64,000 nt of DNA from Odobenus rosmarus divergens (GCF_000321225.1 NW_004451406.1:214625-278624); one strand, 5' to 3'; numbered from the stretch's first letter, positions 22,736-34,410 are shown. A program made the numbers and translations. The notes: generated from the sequence alone by a model not told the origin.

Positions 22736-23214
22736 CAGTGATCTATTTGTTTCCAGCAAATTAAAGGGGGGTAGGGGAGAATAAAAGCATCCAGGGTCTT
22801 CTCAATTTATATAGTTAATGTACATTCTCTTAATATATGAAAAAAAAACAAAACAGAAGCAGAAATACCCCGTGACTTTTACTGACCTGAGAAGAGGAAG
22901 TACTCTACAAATATTTTCTCAAATGAACATTCAATTCCTACTTAATTACTGTTTTTCAGTAATAGGTAACTTGACATCCTTATTCTTCACTTTTTTGTTA
23001 ACTTCACAATAGTCAAGTGTTTTTTTAATGCCCTTCATTCCAGCTGTCCTTGAAGACCACAGAAAAGCCAAATGAAGTGATCTATGTTAATATGGGCATG
23101 GTCTTCAAAGACAAGCTGTATCGTTGGAACAGGAAAAAGTCCAAGTGTTTTCTGATATCTTTGTCCTTAGCTGTTTTAACTATTAATTATAGTTCAATTG
23201 TTCTCTTTGGGTAT
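22736..23214. other. Unique sequence
   Basis: No feature recognised. Short open frames at 22818-23012 and 23050-23241 carry no motif. Confidence 0.4.
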
Positions 23215-23755
23215 TTGGCAATAGAATTTATTCAGTACTAAAAGGAAATGAGCTATCAAGCCATGAAAAGAAATGAAGGAAACTTAAATGCACATTACTA
23301 AGTGAAAGAAGCCCGTCTGAAAAGGCTACTCCTACTGTATAATTCCAACTTTATGACATTCTGGGAAAGTAAAAACTACAAAGACAGTAAAAAGATCTGT
23401 GGTTGCCAGGGATTGAGGGAGGGAGAAGGATGAATAGGCAGAACACAGAGAAGTTTTAGGACAAAACACTTTGTATGATACTATAATGATAAATATATGT
23501 CATAAATTTGTCAAAACCCATAGAATTATAATACCAAGAATTAACCATAATATCAACTATGAACTTTGGGTGATTGTTTTGTGTCATTTGCAGGTTCATC
23601 AATTGTAACAAATGTTCCACTCTGGTGGGGGATGTTGATAATGAGGGAGGCTATGCATGTGCGGGGGCAGAGGGTATGTGGGAAATCTCTGTACTTTTTC
23701 TAAATTTTACCTTGATCCTAAAACCTCTTGAAATAAAATAAAGCCTTTAAAAAGG
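23215..23755 (+). repeat. Old L1M (L1MC/L1MD-type) 3' end
   Basis: 'agtactaaaaggaaatgagc', 'actaagtgaaagaagcccg', 'gatctgtggttgccagggat', 'catcaattgtaacaaatgt' and 'ggtgggggatgttgataatg' are the ordered landmarks of this ancient L1 3' UTR. It ends in 'aaataaaataaagcc'. Non-coding. Confidence 0.85.
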
Positions 23756-24756
23756 CGAGGGAAGCAAGATCCAAGATGGGAATCACTGCTTAATGGAAGA
23801 TCCCGGCACACAGTTCAAAAACTGTGTCATCAAAAGAGTTCTACCCAGATAAAAAGTTTAATGAGCTATAATCGTACCAGCCAGAAAGTGACCATAAAGA
23901 TATTTGGAAGTCTGAAATTAAGTTGAGGAAGGAAGAGGAAAATGAATTACCTCACAGTCTTTGCTATTCTGAGAGGGATGCTTTTTTATTTCTTGGATGA
24001 ATATGCTAATATATCAGAAGTGTCTGTGTATTCTTTTCCAACAATGATCATCAGGTTATACAATGATAATCCATTTGTCTAATTTAATGGATATGTCTCT
24101 GTCTTCATCTTCAATTAGAATTTTAAATGTTTCCCATTCCATCTGTCCTGAAACTTGTTTTCTTCTTTAGCTTCTCTAACATTCCTCTCTTGTGGATGTT
24201 GTTTGACTACTTCTGAGTTTTTGTAACAGATCCCATCTTTATCAGTTGGCCTTTAAGTATTGTTGTTCCTGAGACTTTTACCCTCAGCTAAAAATAGCTG
24301 AGGGTATTTTTAGCTCCACTCCACTTTATGTAAACTCATTACTTCAAATGATAATGCAACTCAAGTCTCTATGTCCAACCAAGACCTTTCTTCAAATTTT
24401 CTTTTAAAACAAACCAAAGTTTCAGAGTTACTTCAAATTCAAACATTTCTAAAACAACATCAATTCTTCCATTTCAAGGTGACTTCTTCTGAATGTCTCA
24501 TCTTTATCACTTATTCAACAATGAACTAAATGGACAAAACTAGAAACCTTTAAGTCATTATTTTTTCTTTCCTTTAACTCTTCTACAATTAATTTACTGA
24601 AAACCTTAATATTCCTTATTAAAGTACTTCTCTTATATGGACCAATATTTCCATTTCTACATCTTGTGACATCATCACTTATTTGCAAACTATTGCAATT
24701 ATTTAACTGCTTTTTCATGCCTCCAGTTCCAGACACTTACATCCATAATCCACAAC
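23756..24756. other. Unique sequence with one short hairpin
   Basis: No repeat family recognised. A perfect 12-bp stem with a 4-nt loop lies at 24279-24306. Confidence 0.4.
24279..24306. repeat. Perfect 12-bp inverted repeat, AAAA loop
   Basis: taccctcagcta (24279-24290) is the exact reverse complement of tagctgagggta (24295-24306), separated by AAAA. It is mixed in sequence rather than AT-only, so it is less likely to be accidental than the other short hairpins here. Confidence 0.92.
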
Positions 24757-25190
24757 ACTGCTGAATTACTTTCCTGGAGATGCCAAAACAAAGTACCACA
24801 AATTAGGTGGCATAAACAACAGAAGTTTATATCGTCTAATAATTCTAAAGGCTGTAAGTACGAAATCAAGGTGTCAGCAGGGCTGATCTTCTGAAGGCTG
24901 TGAGGGAGAATCTGTTCCATGTCTCTCTGTTTCTAGTAGCCTCAGGCATTTCTTGGCTTCTACATGTTCTCTCTGTACCTTCACATCATCTTCCCTGGGG
25001 TATGTGTCTGTTTCTGTCTAAATTCCCCCTTTTTATAAGGACACCAGTCATATTGGATTAGAGTCTACCCTGATGATTTCATTTTAACTTGATCATCTGC
25101 AAAGACTTTATTTCCAAATAAGTCCACATTTGTAGATAACTCAATGTTTTTGGAGGAACACAATATATTCTATAACAGCTGCCAAAGATA
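24757..25190 (-). mobile_element. MaLR LTR (MST/MLT type), minus strand
   Basis: Plus-strand order 'taccacaaattaggtggcat', 'aaacaacagaagtttatatc', 'caaggtgtcagcagggctg', 'tcttggcttctacatg', 'tttataaggacaccagtcat', 'attggattagagtctaccct' and 'actttatttccaaataagtc' is the reversed LTR of a mammalian MaLR retrotransposon. No internal region adjoins it, so it is a solo LTR. Diverged; no function inferred. Confidence 0.82.
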
Positions 25191-25675
25191 TCATTATAAA
25201 AGAAATCACAGCATATCCATCTCTTTCTTAGTTCTTCATGACTATTTAATAAAGTCCACTTTTAGGGAGTTAGAATCAAGGCTGCTTCCATTCTACTCCC
25301 AATCTAGCTTTCTCATCTTCTGTTAATGTCTCTCAATTATCCCTTGCTCTAGCCAGTATATGCCTGATGCTTTGACTCTTCTGGGTTTTGATGAAATCAT
25401 ACTCTACCTGAAACATTTTTCTCTGCCTGTTGAAATTTTACGTAGTTTTCACAACCCCAACTCAAATGAAGTATTCTCTAAAGATCCTCACTTGATTCTC
25501 TGAGTCCCAATTAATTATCTGCTATTCTCTCTGCCCATGGCATTTATTTAAACCTCTTAAAATGTAAGATTTACTAAGCCTAACTTCTTGAGTTAGGCAT
25601 TTTTTCCCTCATTTTTAGTTGGATTCTATTGTATTCCTTTTAACAGACCAAAATGGCAAGTAAATAATAGTCATG
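25191..25675. other. Unique sequence
   Basis: No repeat was recognised. A small 8-bp stem (gcctaact / agttaggc, 25578-25598) is present. Confidence 0.4.
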
Positions 25676-25690
25676 AATATTTGATTTTTT

Positions 25691-25875
25691 AAAAATATTT
25701 TACCCATCTATCTGACACAGAAAGAGAGCGTGCGTGCACAAGCAGGGGGAGCAGGAAAGGGAGAAGCAGGCCCCCTGCCGAGCAGGGAGCCCAAAGCGAT
25801 GTGGGTCCCAGGACCCTGAGATCATGACCTGAGCTGAAGGCAGACGCTTAACAGACTGAGCCACCTAGGCACCCC
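25691..25875 (-). mobile_element. Can-SINE, minus strand
   Basis: Reversed SINE: 'agagcgtgcgtgcacaagcag', 'ccccctgccgagcagggagcc', 'gatcatgacctgagctgaagg', 'ctgagccacctaggcacccc'. Flanks near 25676-25690 (atatttgatttttta-like) and 25878-25892 (aaatttgacttttta-like) are an imperfect TSD. Confidence 0.95.
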
Positions 25876-25892
25876 GAGAAAATTTGACTTTT

Positions 25893-26613
25893 TAAATGGA
25901 TTTATGTTTAAAAGTAGATAGATCTGGGCCTCCTCAAACTTTCAAACCTGATAGAATTACAGTGCTATTGGTGAAAATAAAAATACTAAATAGAGCAACC
26001 TCTTTGTAAAAATTATGCATTTGACTGATGTTGGATACCTGTTGAGTATGTCATGGCAGAAGTCACATCATCCCTCTAAATGTGAGAATTGAATTTATCA
26101 TATAAAATCTCCAATTGGAGAACATAAAGAGAGTAAACAGAAACTACTCAGCTTTGGGAAATTCTATGATATGTGCTTGATGGAGAAATAATTGCCAGAA
26201 CTAGATAAAGTAAAGAAATGATGAGTCAAAAGAAAGACAGGATGCATCTGGCATAGGATATAAATTTGATAATTGTTGATTTACATCTTAGTTGTAAATT
26301 GTAGAATGTAGACACCACAAAATTGAGAATATAGGCTAATATATTTACAGAGATAGCTAAATAACTTGTTTGCATAGCAAATGTTCTGATAGGTTTCAGT
26401 AAAAAAATACATATATAGGTTTTATTTTATTTTTTCCCAAGGAAAGTTGTTTTTCCAACTATCTGCCTTAAAAACAAGTAGCATCAAGGAGAGCATTCTC
26501 CTCAGAATCTTGGCCCATTATTTTCATTTTATCTACTTTAGTTCTCATGTTAAATCATAACATTTAGCTGAACTTTTATGTTCACACTTAAGATGAAAAC
26601 CTAAAATGCACAT
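25893..26613. other. Unique sequence
   Basis: No feature recognised. Confidence 0.4.
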
Positions 26614-26682
26614 TTAATGGGAATGAAATTCTTAAATCATACTACTTTATTATGCATGATTTAAGAGTTTCATTCCAATTAA
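26614..26682. repeat. 27-bp inverted repeat, hairpin of about 69 bp
   Basis: Left arm 26614-26640 (ends ...attcttaaatcat) and right arm 26656-26682 (starts atgatttaagagt...) are complementary at 25 of 27 positions around a 15-nt loop. The mismatches are near the outer end (26619) and in the middle (t/g wobble at 26630). It could be a tiny palindromic transposon relic, a foldable transcript element or chance. I recognise no known family. Confidence 0.85.
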
Positions 26683-28829
26683 GTATATGTATAAAGCTAT
26701 AATTATCGCTAGTCTGCCTTTCTATTTATACTTTACCCCTCCTCAAAAGGCTTAATGAGCTTATTGGATAATTTTGGGAGATGAAACCTAAATCTTACAG
26801 CTTCTTTATTTCACTTGAAATTCTAAATGCGATGTTTCACCTTCAGCATTTGATTACATAATGGGTAACACAGTTAATCCATCTTCTCCTGATGATAATT
26901 CTGGCCTTTACTTAAAAGGTATCATAATTTAAGTGCTGTAAATCTAACTAGTAGATGATAATTTTTTTCCCCCTAGCATTATGGCAAAGCAGCTTGAGAG
27001 TAACTGATGAGTTTCTATCACCATCTGCCAAGAGCAGAAAAACATTCCTCTATGGTTCTCTTCTTAATGGGAAAATGAGCACGTTTATGTACATCTCTGG
27101 CTAAGTTGGGGCCAAATACATCTCTTAAGAATCTTTGCTTCCTTTTAGAAAGTGTTAATTCTGAGCCAATTAGTGTATGACAGGTGGAAAGTGCAAGTGA
27201 AACCACAGCTGTGATCCCTTAAATGATGCCTGTAAACAATTGGAAATAACCTAGGATATTTCCATGATCTTACAAGAAGGGGTTGTCAGCAAGTCATGGC
27301 TGCTCCATCCCAAAGGGAATGCCCTGAAGACAGCAGTGAGTGATGTTTTACATGATGCCAAACTACAAAATACAATATGGTCTTGTTTGCTGTTCCCAGT
27401 GACCTGTCAGTGTGGAATTCTCATTTGCTTCTTTTGGGAATTGTGTTCAGCGTTTTTATTTCTGAAATATGTCACCTTCTCCACTATGCATAGACTCTCA
27501 TGATTCAGTATCTTTTAGAAAGGAGAATGTTCAAAAGTCGAGAGAGGTATACAATTTGAAAACAAAAATAAATGTTGTATTTAAAAGATCTTTATAAAAT
27601 CATGAAAATAGATGCCACTTAAAATTTTGAATAATACTAAAATTATATGTACGTATGTAAAATTAAACACATTTAATAGAGTTGTAAGTATCTTGTTTTA
27701 TGACAAAGAAAAACATCTTACAAATTTGGAGGTTGGAGAATCCCAAGATATTTAGGTGTTTAAACATGCATGTGGTACCAAAGAAAAACAATTTTCTGTA
27801 ATTGGAAAATCTGTTTTATTGATTAAGGAAAAAGTCTTTAATATCTCGTTAAGTCAAAAAATATTTTGTTAAGTCATTCAAGAACCCCTGAACTTTTGGA
27901 ATGTATCATAATAATTACCAATATGAGTAGTAGGTAAGTTCTCTGAAAGGATAGAAAAATTACTGTAGCAATATGCTCACTGATGATATTACATTTGGTG
28001 CTACTTGTTAACCATCAACAATTCTCAATCCTTATTAAATACATTAATAAGATGCTACACTTTTGTCCTGATTGCATCTATGTCCTGATTACGGCTATAA
28101 AAAAGATGAATTGGGAAACTGGGAGTTGGGGATTGGCCCTGAAAGTTGATCCTGAAAAACCTGCTCATTTCAGGTCATTTTATGAAACAAAGTATATACT
28201 CTCGTGATTCAACAATCTTTCCTTGAGGAATCAGTAATAGAAAGAACAGTTTTTCCTTTCTTGTTTGAAAAGGTTCTAGCTTCCTTTCTCCAGAATCCTC
28301 TAATTCGTCTACCCAAGGGAATCACTTTGCAATAGAAGAGAAGAATTAACAGTGGCTCTGTTAGTTTTCCTCCAGCCTTGAATATGCCTGAGGATTTTGA
28401 CTCTTGGTTACTAAAGTACTGTTAGTAGCTTAGTTATACCAAAAACAGGATGAGGACTATGTACCAGCCCCTTTACTTGTTATCAAGTAATGAGCAACTC
28501 AAGGTAATAGCATGCAGCCCCTGAAGGGCTAGTCACATGTGTAAAGGGACTACAAGACTAGTCACACCAGTCATCAGTGCATGAGTTGGGGGAGGGGGTT
28601 GTCACTAGCTATATGAAAGCTAACGCATTCCACAGATGGTTTTCTTGAAGTAAGGTAGTTTGAACACTCTCAGAGCAGCCTATTGGGAATCATGCATTTG
28701 ATTGTCAATTCATATTCCAAACCAGTGATGCTAGTGGCTGCTGCCTAGTGGCACACAGTACTTTAAGATATGACTTTTTATTTTAAAAAGAATTCATCCA
28801 CTTTACAAAACTTGTCCACTCTATATAGG
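26683..28829. other. Unique sequence
   Basis: No repeat or gene was recognised. Open frames up to 79 codons (27264-27503) lack motifs. This is one of the longest repeat-poor stretches in the window. Confidence 0.4.
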
Positions 28830-28935
28830 TGTTAGTAATTAATGATACAAAGATGAAAAACATGATCCTTGTCCTCAAAATTATTTCTAGTGAACAGATA
28901 AAGGATTTCAGTGTAGTTTAATAAATGTTAATAAT
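28830..28935 (-). repeat. Possible L2-like fragment
   Basis: 'aatgatacaaagatgaaaaac' followed by 'atgatccttgtcctcaaaat' resembles the reversed L2 3' region. Short and diverged. Confidence 0.4.
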
Positions 28936-29699
28936 AGAAATGAGCGCAGAATATTTGGTGGCTGTGTGTTCGGGAGTTTACATATACCAGAATGGGGAAG
29001 AGAGGTGCAGTCAAACATTGCTCCCCCAAAGAAATATACTGGTTCACAGCATTGAAGAAACAGGAGCCATCTAAGAGCACCATGAAAATGGCTCTACTGG
29101 TGTGAGGATGAGATTGTTCAAAGCACAAAGGCACATACACTTAGTTCAAAGAACTGCAATTTAAGATTAAGGAATTTTTAAAAAGAAGAATTAGGGGCTC
29201 TAGGCAGGAACTGTATTTTCACATGTTAAGGAAACTGGGCATTACTATGTAACCAATTGATAGATATGATATATTTTAATTAGGTAATAACAATATCGTA
29301 TTTGGAAAAGCTAGAGAAAGCCACCTTAGTTATGAGAAAACCATAATCAGGAATCCCACTGCAAAACTGCATAAAATAATTATTTTAAAATAAATAACTT
29401 TTAATCAAATTTAAACTAAAGAAAGAGCTATTTTACTAGTTTAATGTTTAATACTGTATTTTTGTGCAAGAAAATAATGATGACATTTTTATAGTATATA
29501 AGAATAAAAATGCTTTTTTTTTCTCAGAAATAATACTTTACAACTTCTATGTATAAATAAACAGCTTTTACTTTTTTTGTTACTCATACCTTGCAGGATA
29601 TTCATAACGTGAGAGGCACAGAAACAAAAAGGTTGATGGTGCTCTGTTACCTTGGAGACTATTATCACCCCTTTTACAAGAGATAGACCTCAGGCGTAA
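28936..29699. other. Unique sequence
   Basis: No repeat family recognised before the L1M begins. Confidence 0.35.
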
Positions 29700-30195
29700 A
29701 ATCAAAGTTGGAAATTAAAAGCTGGAAAAATATATAACATGCAGAAGCTAATCAAAGTTTGCTTGACTCTACTAATATCAGAAACAACTTTAAGACAATA
29801 AGCATTACTAGAGATAAAATAGGGCATTTAACAATAATGAAAGTGTTCACTTACCAGGAATATATAACAATTCTAAATTTGCAGACATTAAGGTTAATTA
29901 CCAGAACTAAAAAAAAAAGTAGAACTGATAAAATAAAAAGATGAAATAGAAAGCTATAGAAAAATTGAAAAAAAAATGGTTATGAAACATGATCAACTTA
30001 GTAAATATAGAACAACTCAAAAACTTAAGAATATATATTATTCTCAATCCATGTGGGATATTACCAAAGTTAACCATATACCATGTCACAATTCTGGTAT
30101 CAACAAATTTCAAAGGAATGAAATTAAGCCAAGTCAATAATAAAAATGTATCTAAACAACTCACCAAATATTTAGAAATTGATCAATGCACTTCT
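29700..30195 (+). pseudogene. Ancient L1M ORF2 remnant, first part (endonuclease side)
   Basis: Degenerate sense-strand L1 ORF2: 'gataaaatagggcatttaac', 'tataacaattctaaatttgc' and 'accaaagttaaccatatacc' correspond to endonuclease-coding landmarks of L1M elements. No frame is intact: stops and indels are frequent. The element is split by a younger antisense L1 at 30196 and resumes at 30836. Confidence 0.65.
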
Positions 30196-30820
30196 TTTTT
30201 TTTATTATGTTATGTTAATCACCATACATCATTAGTTTTTGATGTCGTGTTCATGATTCATTGTTTGCGTGTAACACCCAGTGCTCCATTCAGTACCATT
30301 AATACCCATCACCAGGCTAACCCATCCCTCCCAGAACCCTCAGTTTTTTTCTCAGAGTCCATAGTCCCCCTCCGATTTCCCCCCTTCATTTTTCCCTTCC
30401 TGCTATCTTCTTCTTTTTTTTTTTTAACATATAATGTTTTATTTGTTTCAAAGGTACAGGTGTGTGATTCAACAGTCTTACACAATTCACAGTGCTCGCC
30501 ATAGCACACACCCTCTCCAATGTCTATCACCCAGCCACCCCATCCCTCCCACCCCCCACCACTCCAGCAACTCTCAGTTTGTTTCCTGAGATTAAGAATT
30601 CCTCATATCAGTGAGGTCATATGATACATGTCTTTCTCTGATTGACTTATTTCGCTTAGCATAATACCTTCCAGTTCCATCCACGTCATTGCAAATGGCA
30701 AGATCTCATTCCTTTTGATGGCTGCATAATATTCCATTGTATATATATACCACATCTTCTTTATCCATTCATCCATCGATGGACATCTTGGCTCTTTCCA
30801 TAGTTTGGCTATTGTGGACA
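30196..30820 (-). mobile_element. Young 5'-truncated L1 with perfect 15-bp TSD
   Basis: The minus strand starts within the last part of the L1 ('tggacatcttggctctttcc' reversed) and runs through a 3' UTR with two poly(A)-like blocks, seen as T runs at about 30195-30203 and 30414-30425. The two-block structure matches the composite 3' UTR at 37267-37603. gatcaatgcacttct occurs at 30181-30195 and 30821-30835. Full length is about 6 kb; 625 bp remain. A 171-codon plus-strand frame at 29989-30504 is a chance fusion across this junction. Confidence 0.97.
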
Positions 30821-30835
30821 GATCAATGCACTTCT

Positions 30836-31800
30836 AAATAATCCATGGATCAAAAAAGAAACCACAACTAAAATTAGAAAATACTTTAACTGAATGATAA
30901 TTAAAGTATGATAGAACAGAAATATAAATATCACAAACAACATATTGACAATTAAAATCCAAGATTGTATAATATGGGAATATATCTTGACTAAGTTGTG
31001 TTTATTTCTGGTATATATTAGAGTTTAACATTTTAAAATTAATGTATGTAATTCATAACAATAACAAAATAAAGAAGAAAAATCATGTAATCTCAGCATT
31101 CCATAAAATTCAACATCTTTTCTTCATAAATACATGTAATAAACTAATGATAGAGAAAATTTCCTTATCTTATAAAGGCTATCTACAAAAACGTGTACAG
31201 CATATATCACATTTCATGGTGAAATGTCAAAAGCCATTTTCCTGAAGGAAAAAGAGGGTATCTTCTATGACCACTTCTACTGAACAATGAATTGGAAGTC
31301 ATAGCTTAAGCAATAAGAAAAGAGAAAGAAATAAAGGTATGATTGCGGAGTAAAAAATAAAACTTTCCATTTTTGCAGATAATATGGAAATTAAGAGAGC
31401 ACCTACAGATAAATATTGAAATCAGTAAGTGAGTTCAGCAAAACTACAGGATACAGGTTGATATATGAAAATTAATTACTTCCCCGGGCGCCTGGGTGGC
31501 TCAGTTGGTTAAGCGACTGCCTTCGGCTCAGGTCATGATCCCGGAGTCCCGGGATCGAGTCCCGCATCGGTCTCCCTGCTCAGCAGGGAGTCTGCTTCTC
31601 CCTCTGACCCTCCCCCCTCTCATGCTCTCTCTCTCTCATTCTCTCTCTCAAATAAATAAATAAATAAAATTAAAAAAAAAAGAAAATTAATTATTTCCTA
31701 TTACTGACATTAAAAAATAAAATTAAAAAAATATCAATTACAATGACAACCAATGGCATCAAATAGCTATGAATAAGTCTAAGGTAATTTATGAAAGGCC
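30836..31800 (+). pseudogene. Ancient L1M ORF2 remnant, second part (reverse-transcriptase side)
   Basis: Continues the ORF2 order after the insertion: 'aatccatggatcaaaaaagaa', 'aaattagaaaatactttaac', 'cagcattccataaaattcaac', 'ctatgaccacttctactgaac' and 'attacaatgacaaccaatggc'. Heavily decayed and interrupted again by a SINE at 31484-31681. Confidence 0.65.
31484..31681 (+). mobile_element. Near-consensus Can-SINE (young)
   Basis: Head 'cgggcgcctgggtggctcag', 'gcgactgccttcggctcagg', 'cccggagtcccgggatcgag', 'gctcagcagggagtctgc' and an (AAAT)n-A10 tail are very close to the most frequent form in this window. TSD gaaaattaattacttcc (31467-31483) and gaaaattaattatttcc (31682-31698) match at 16 of 17. 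It sits inside the L1M ORF2 remnant. Confidence 0.97.
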
Positions 31801-32461
31801 ACCACATAGAACTGTACAGCTTCTCTTTTAGAGAAGAGTTTCATCTTAGCTTCTCTCATTCTCCAGATCCACTGCTCAGAAATCAGCAGATAGTTGACTA
31901 AGTGACCTGGCTCATTGTTTCTCCAATGCTTTAAAATAGATGTTTGCTTTGTGTTGAGAATATTACCCAGTTTTTCTAACTGTATTCTGAAAAAGAAATG
32001 ATCTACTATAACCTAGATTATCACAGTAAGAAGCAAAAGTCAAGTTTTTCAAAAAGCTCTTCATATCAACAGAGAGATGGTTCCTTTCTATATATTCATT
32101 GTAAAAAAAAATCTACTGTGTGATGTGAGAACATTTAGTAAAGTACTTTGTATTTATCCTTTAAAAAAAGAAAGCTAATTGTGGAGTTGAGAGATTTTTA
32201 TTTGATCAAAAGTCATTAAATCATCAATTAAATGTTTCTCATATTCATGCACATATTCGAATAATACAAACAGTAGTTTTTATACACTTTGTTCATTCTT
32301 GATATTTCACATGATCACACCTGAAAATATAGAAAATAATAAATTTAAAACCCAATGCTTAAATTTCAAACTATAATTTGCTTTTTTTCCATTATTTTTC
32401 ACTGTTCTAAATATAAGGCCTAGCTTTTATTTATATAATGTCACAATCTAATCTAAATGTA
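31801..32461. other. Unique AT-rich sequence
   Basis: No repeat recognised; possibly further decayed L1M at the left edge. Confidence 0.35.
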
Positions 32462-32660
32462 TAGATTCTAGATTTTGATCGCTCAGATTCAAACCTTGGC
32501 TCCATCACTTACTAAGTTAGTTAAAATCCTTGTATCTTAATGGTAAAAGGTAATCAAGACTAATCCCTACATCACAGGGGGATGAGGGCTATTTGGGTTG
32601 GGGGTTAATTGAGATAGCACATATACTGTGCTGACATTATTCCCAGGTAGCAGAAAACTT
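32462..32660 (+). repeat. MIR, sense orientation
   Basis: 'cagattcaaaccttggctcc', 'atcacttactaagttagtta', 'aaaatccttgtatcttaatgg' and 'taatccctacatcacagggg' follow the MIR consensus from its tRNA-like part to the core. Confidence 0.8.
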
Positions 32661-33523
32661 TGGTGAGCCAATTTAAACCATTATTATCTTTGTAATTTTA
32701 GACAGAACATCCAATATTTTTATTTTCATTACCAAAATATGAAATTATACAATAGTATTGTTTTTAAAACTGGAAATGGACTCAGAGATTTGAATGGCAC
32801 CCCAAAACAGTCTCCCAATTCAGATAATTGCTTTCAACTACACATGTCTACTTCCTAAATTTAATGAACAAATTGGGAATTTTATGACATAAAACCTAAG
32901 TCCCAGAGAAGGAGAGGCTTCTTTTGGAATGCTAACATAACTGACCTTTCAATCATAAAAGTTTCCTTTCATTTACTGCCCTTTCCTTTTGTTCCACTCA
33001 CATCTACTGGGTATTGTTTTAGCCAATTGGAATAGAGACATAAAGGCTAATTCCTATTGTCAAGGAAGCCACATACTAAAGGGGAGGCAAGAGTTAAAAC
33101 AATTTACAGTGGAGTGTTGATTGTGTGATGATAAGGAGATGTAGACAAAAATATGAAATGATACTGGTAGTGTTTTCTCCAATGATCATTTTATGTTCAC
33201 AGTTTTTTTTTCCAGTTTGACCTCATTAATACAAAAAATTTTTTTAACTAAACTGGAAGAAAAACAAACTACACTTGAGTAGAACAACAATGGAATACCT
33301 GTTCCTTGGCCTCAAAAGGAAATGATTAAAACACAGTCATCTTTTTTTAAGTAAGGAGAAAACTGTATTCTAAAAGAACTGAAAATAATGCACTTTTAAA
33401 AAAAAGTTTAATAAAGCAATTTTTAGGAACTCCTTCCAAAATATTACTAGTGATTTAAAAAAAGTACTTGCCAGTAACCATTATTTGAAGCAGTATTAAA
33501 GTCTGACTAGTAAGTAAAGTGAT
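32661..33523. other. Mostly unique sequence, possible L2 scrap
   Basis: 'actgggtattgttttagcc' and 'gtcaaggaagccacatac' near 33005-33165 hint at a reversed L2 3' region. Otherwise no feature. Confidence 0.35.
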
Positions 33524-34196
33524 TTAATGGATATGCTTAGAATTCATCTTGCTCATTTGAAGTACACTTGCATGAATATTTCTATGGTATAATTTGCCAC
33601 AACCCTGTCCTGAGCAGTGAACATGTGAAAAAAAAAAAACGTGTGGGGAACGTGTGACCTGAGGAGCACTATCATCCACCCTTTGACTTTTCCACAAGGC
33701 CTCAGCTCCTAGGTTCCAAGAAGTCTGAACATGCCCAGAGTTTAGTTTTAGAAGATAAAGGAGAACTAGAAGTAAGAATAATATAAGTAAAATATACTCA
33801 GGATGAAGGTTGACTAAATCAGAATGAATACTTGGAAACGTAAAGTGTTCCACTGGATAGACTTTAATGTCCCCCTTTTCACTGCATTTTCAATCTCTCC
33901 TCCACTTTACTCATGGTGACAATCTTGCACAAATCACAGCACGCCTGAATGGAACAGAGACTCAAAAGACTGGTCAGTGGGTGCATCGCAGTGTATATCC
34001 TGCACCAGTGGGCCCTTTACAGCTTGAGGCTACCTCTGATATTCTGCACACTGTAACATGGGGAAAGCTCTGTATCTCCAAGGCACCCCATAGAAAGGCA
34101 GACCCATTTAGAGTAGTCCTAGAAGGCCATTGTGAATCACTGAGTGATATCAAGATCTTTTTCATAACTATAATACCCTACTAGATATTGAATAAA
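33524..34196. other. Unique sequence with two head-to-head chance-length frames
   Basis: Divergent frames of 109 codons (33524-33853, minus) and 105 codons (33867-34184, plus) are the longest in repeat-free sequence here. Neither shows a domain, signal peptide or coding-like composition that I can identify, and the minus frame contains low-complexity hydrophobic runs. I do not call genes. Confidence 0.4.
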
Positions 34197-34210
34197 GAAA
34201 GTTCATTCTG

Positions 34211-34410
34211 GGGCGCCTGGGTGGCTCAGTTGGTTAAGCCACTGCCTTCGGCTCAGGTCATGATCCTGGAGTCCCGGGATCGAGTCCCGCATCGGGCTCC
34301 CTGCTCAGCAGGGAGTCTGCTTCTCCCTCTGACCCTCTTCCCTCTCGTGCTCTCTATCTCGCATTCTCTCTCTCTCAAATAAATAAATAAAATCTTAAAA
34401 AAAAAAAAAG
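34211..34410 (+). mobile_element. Near-consensus Can-SINE with perfect 14-bp TSD
   Basis: Starts 'gggcgcctgggtggctcag', with 'ccactgccttcggctcagg', 'ggagtcccgggatcgagtcc' and tail (AAAT)n-AAAATC-TTA13. gaaagttcattctg flanks it at 34197-34210 and 34411-34424. With 31484-31681 it is among the youngest insertions in the window. Confidence 0.98.

Noticed and set aside
29989..30504. 171-codon plus-strand open frame, the longest in the window
   Set aside because: It runs from decayed L1M ORF2 across a TSD into the antisense 3' UTR of a younger L1. It is a chance fusion without a continuous ancestral protein.
33524..34184. Bidirectional promoter between two divergent genes
   Set aside because: The 13-bp gap has no promoter signature, GC content is not raised, and neither frame resembles a protein. 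Retained only as a low-interest observation.
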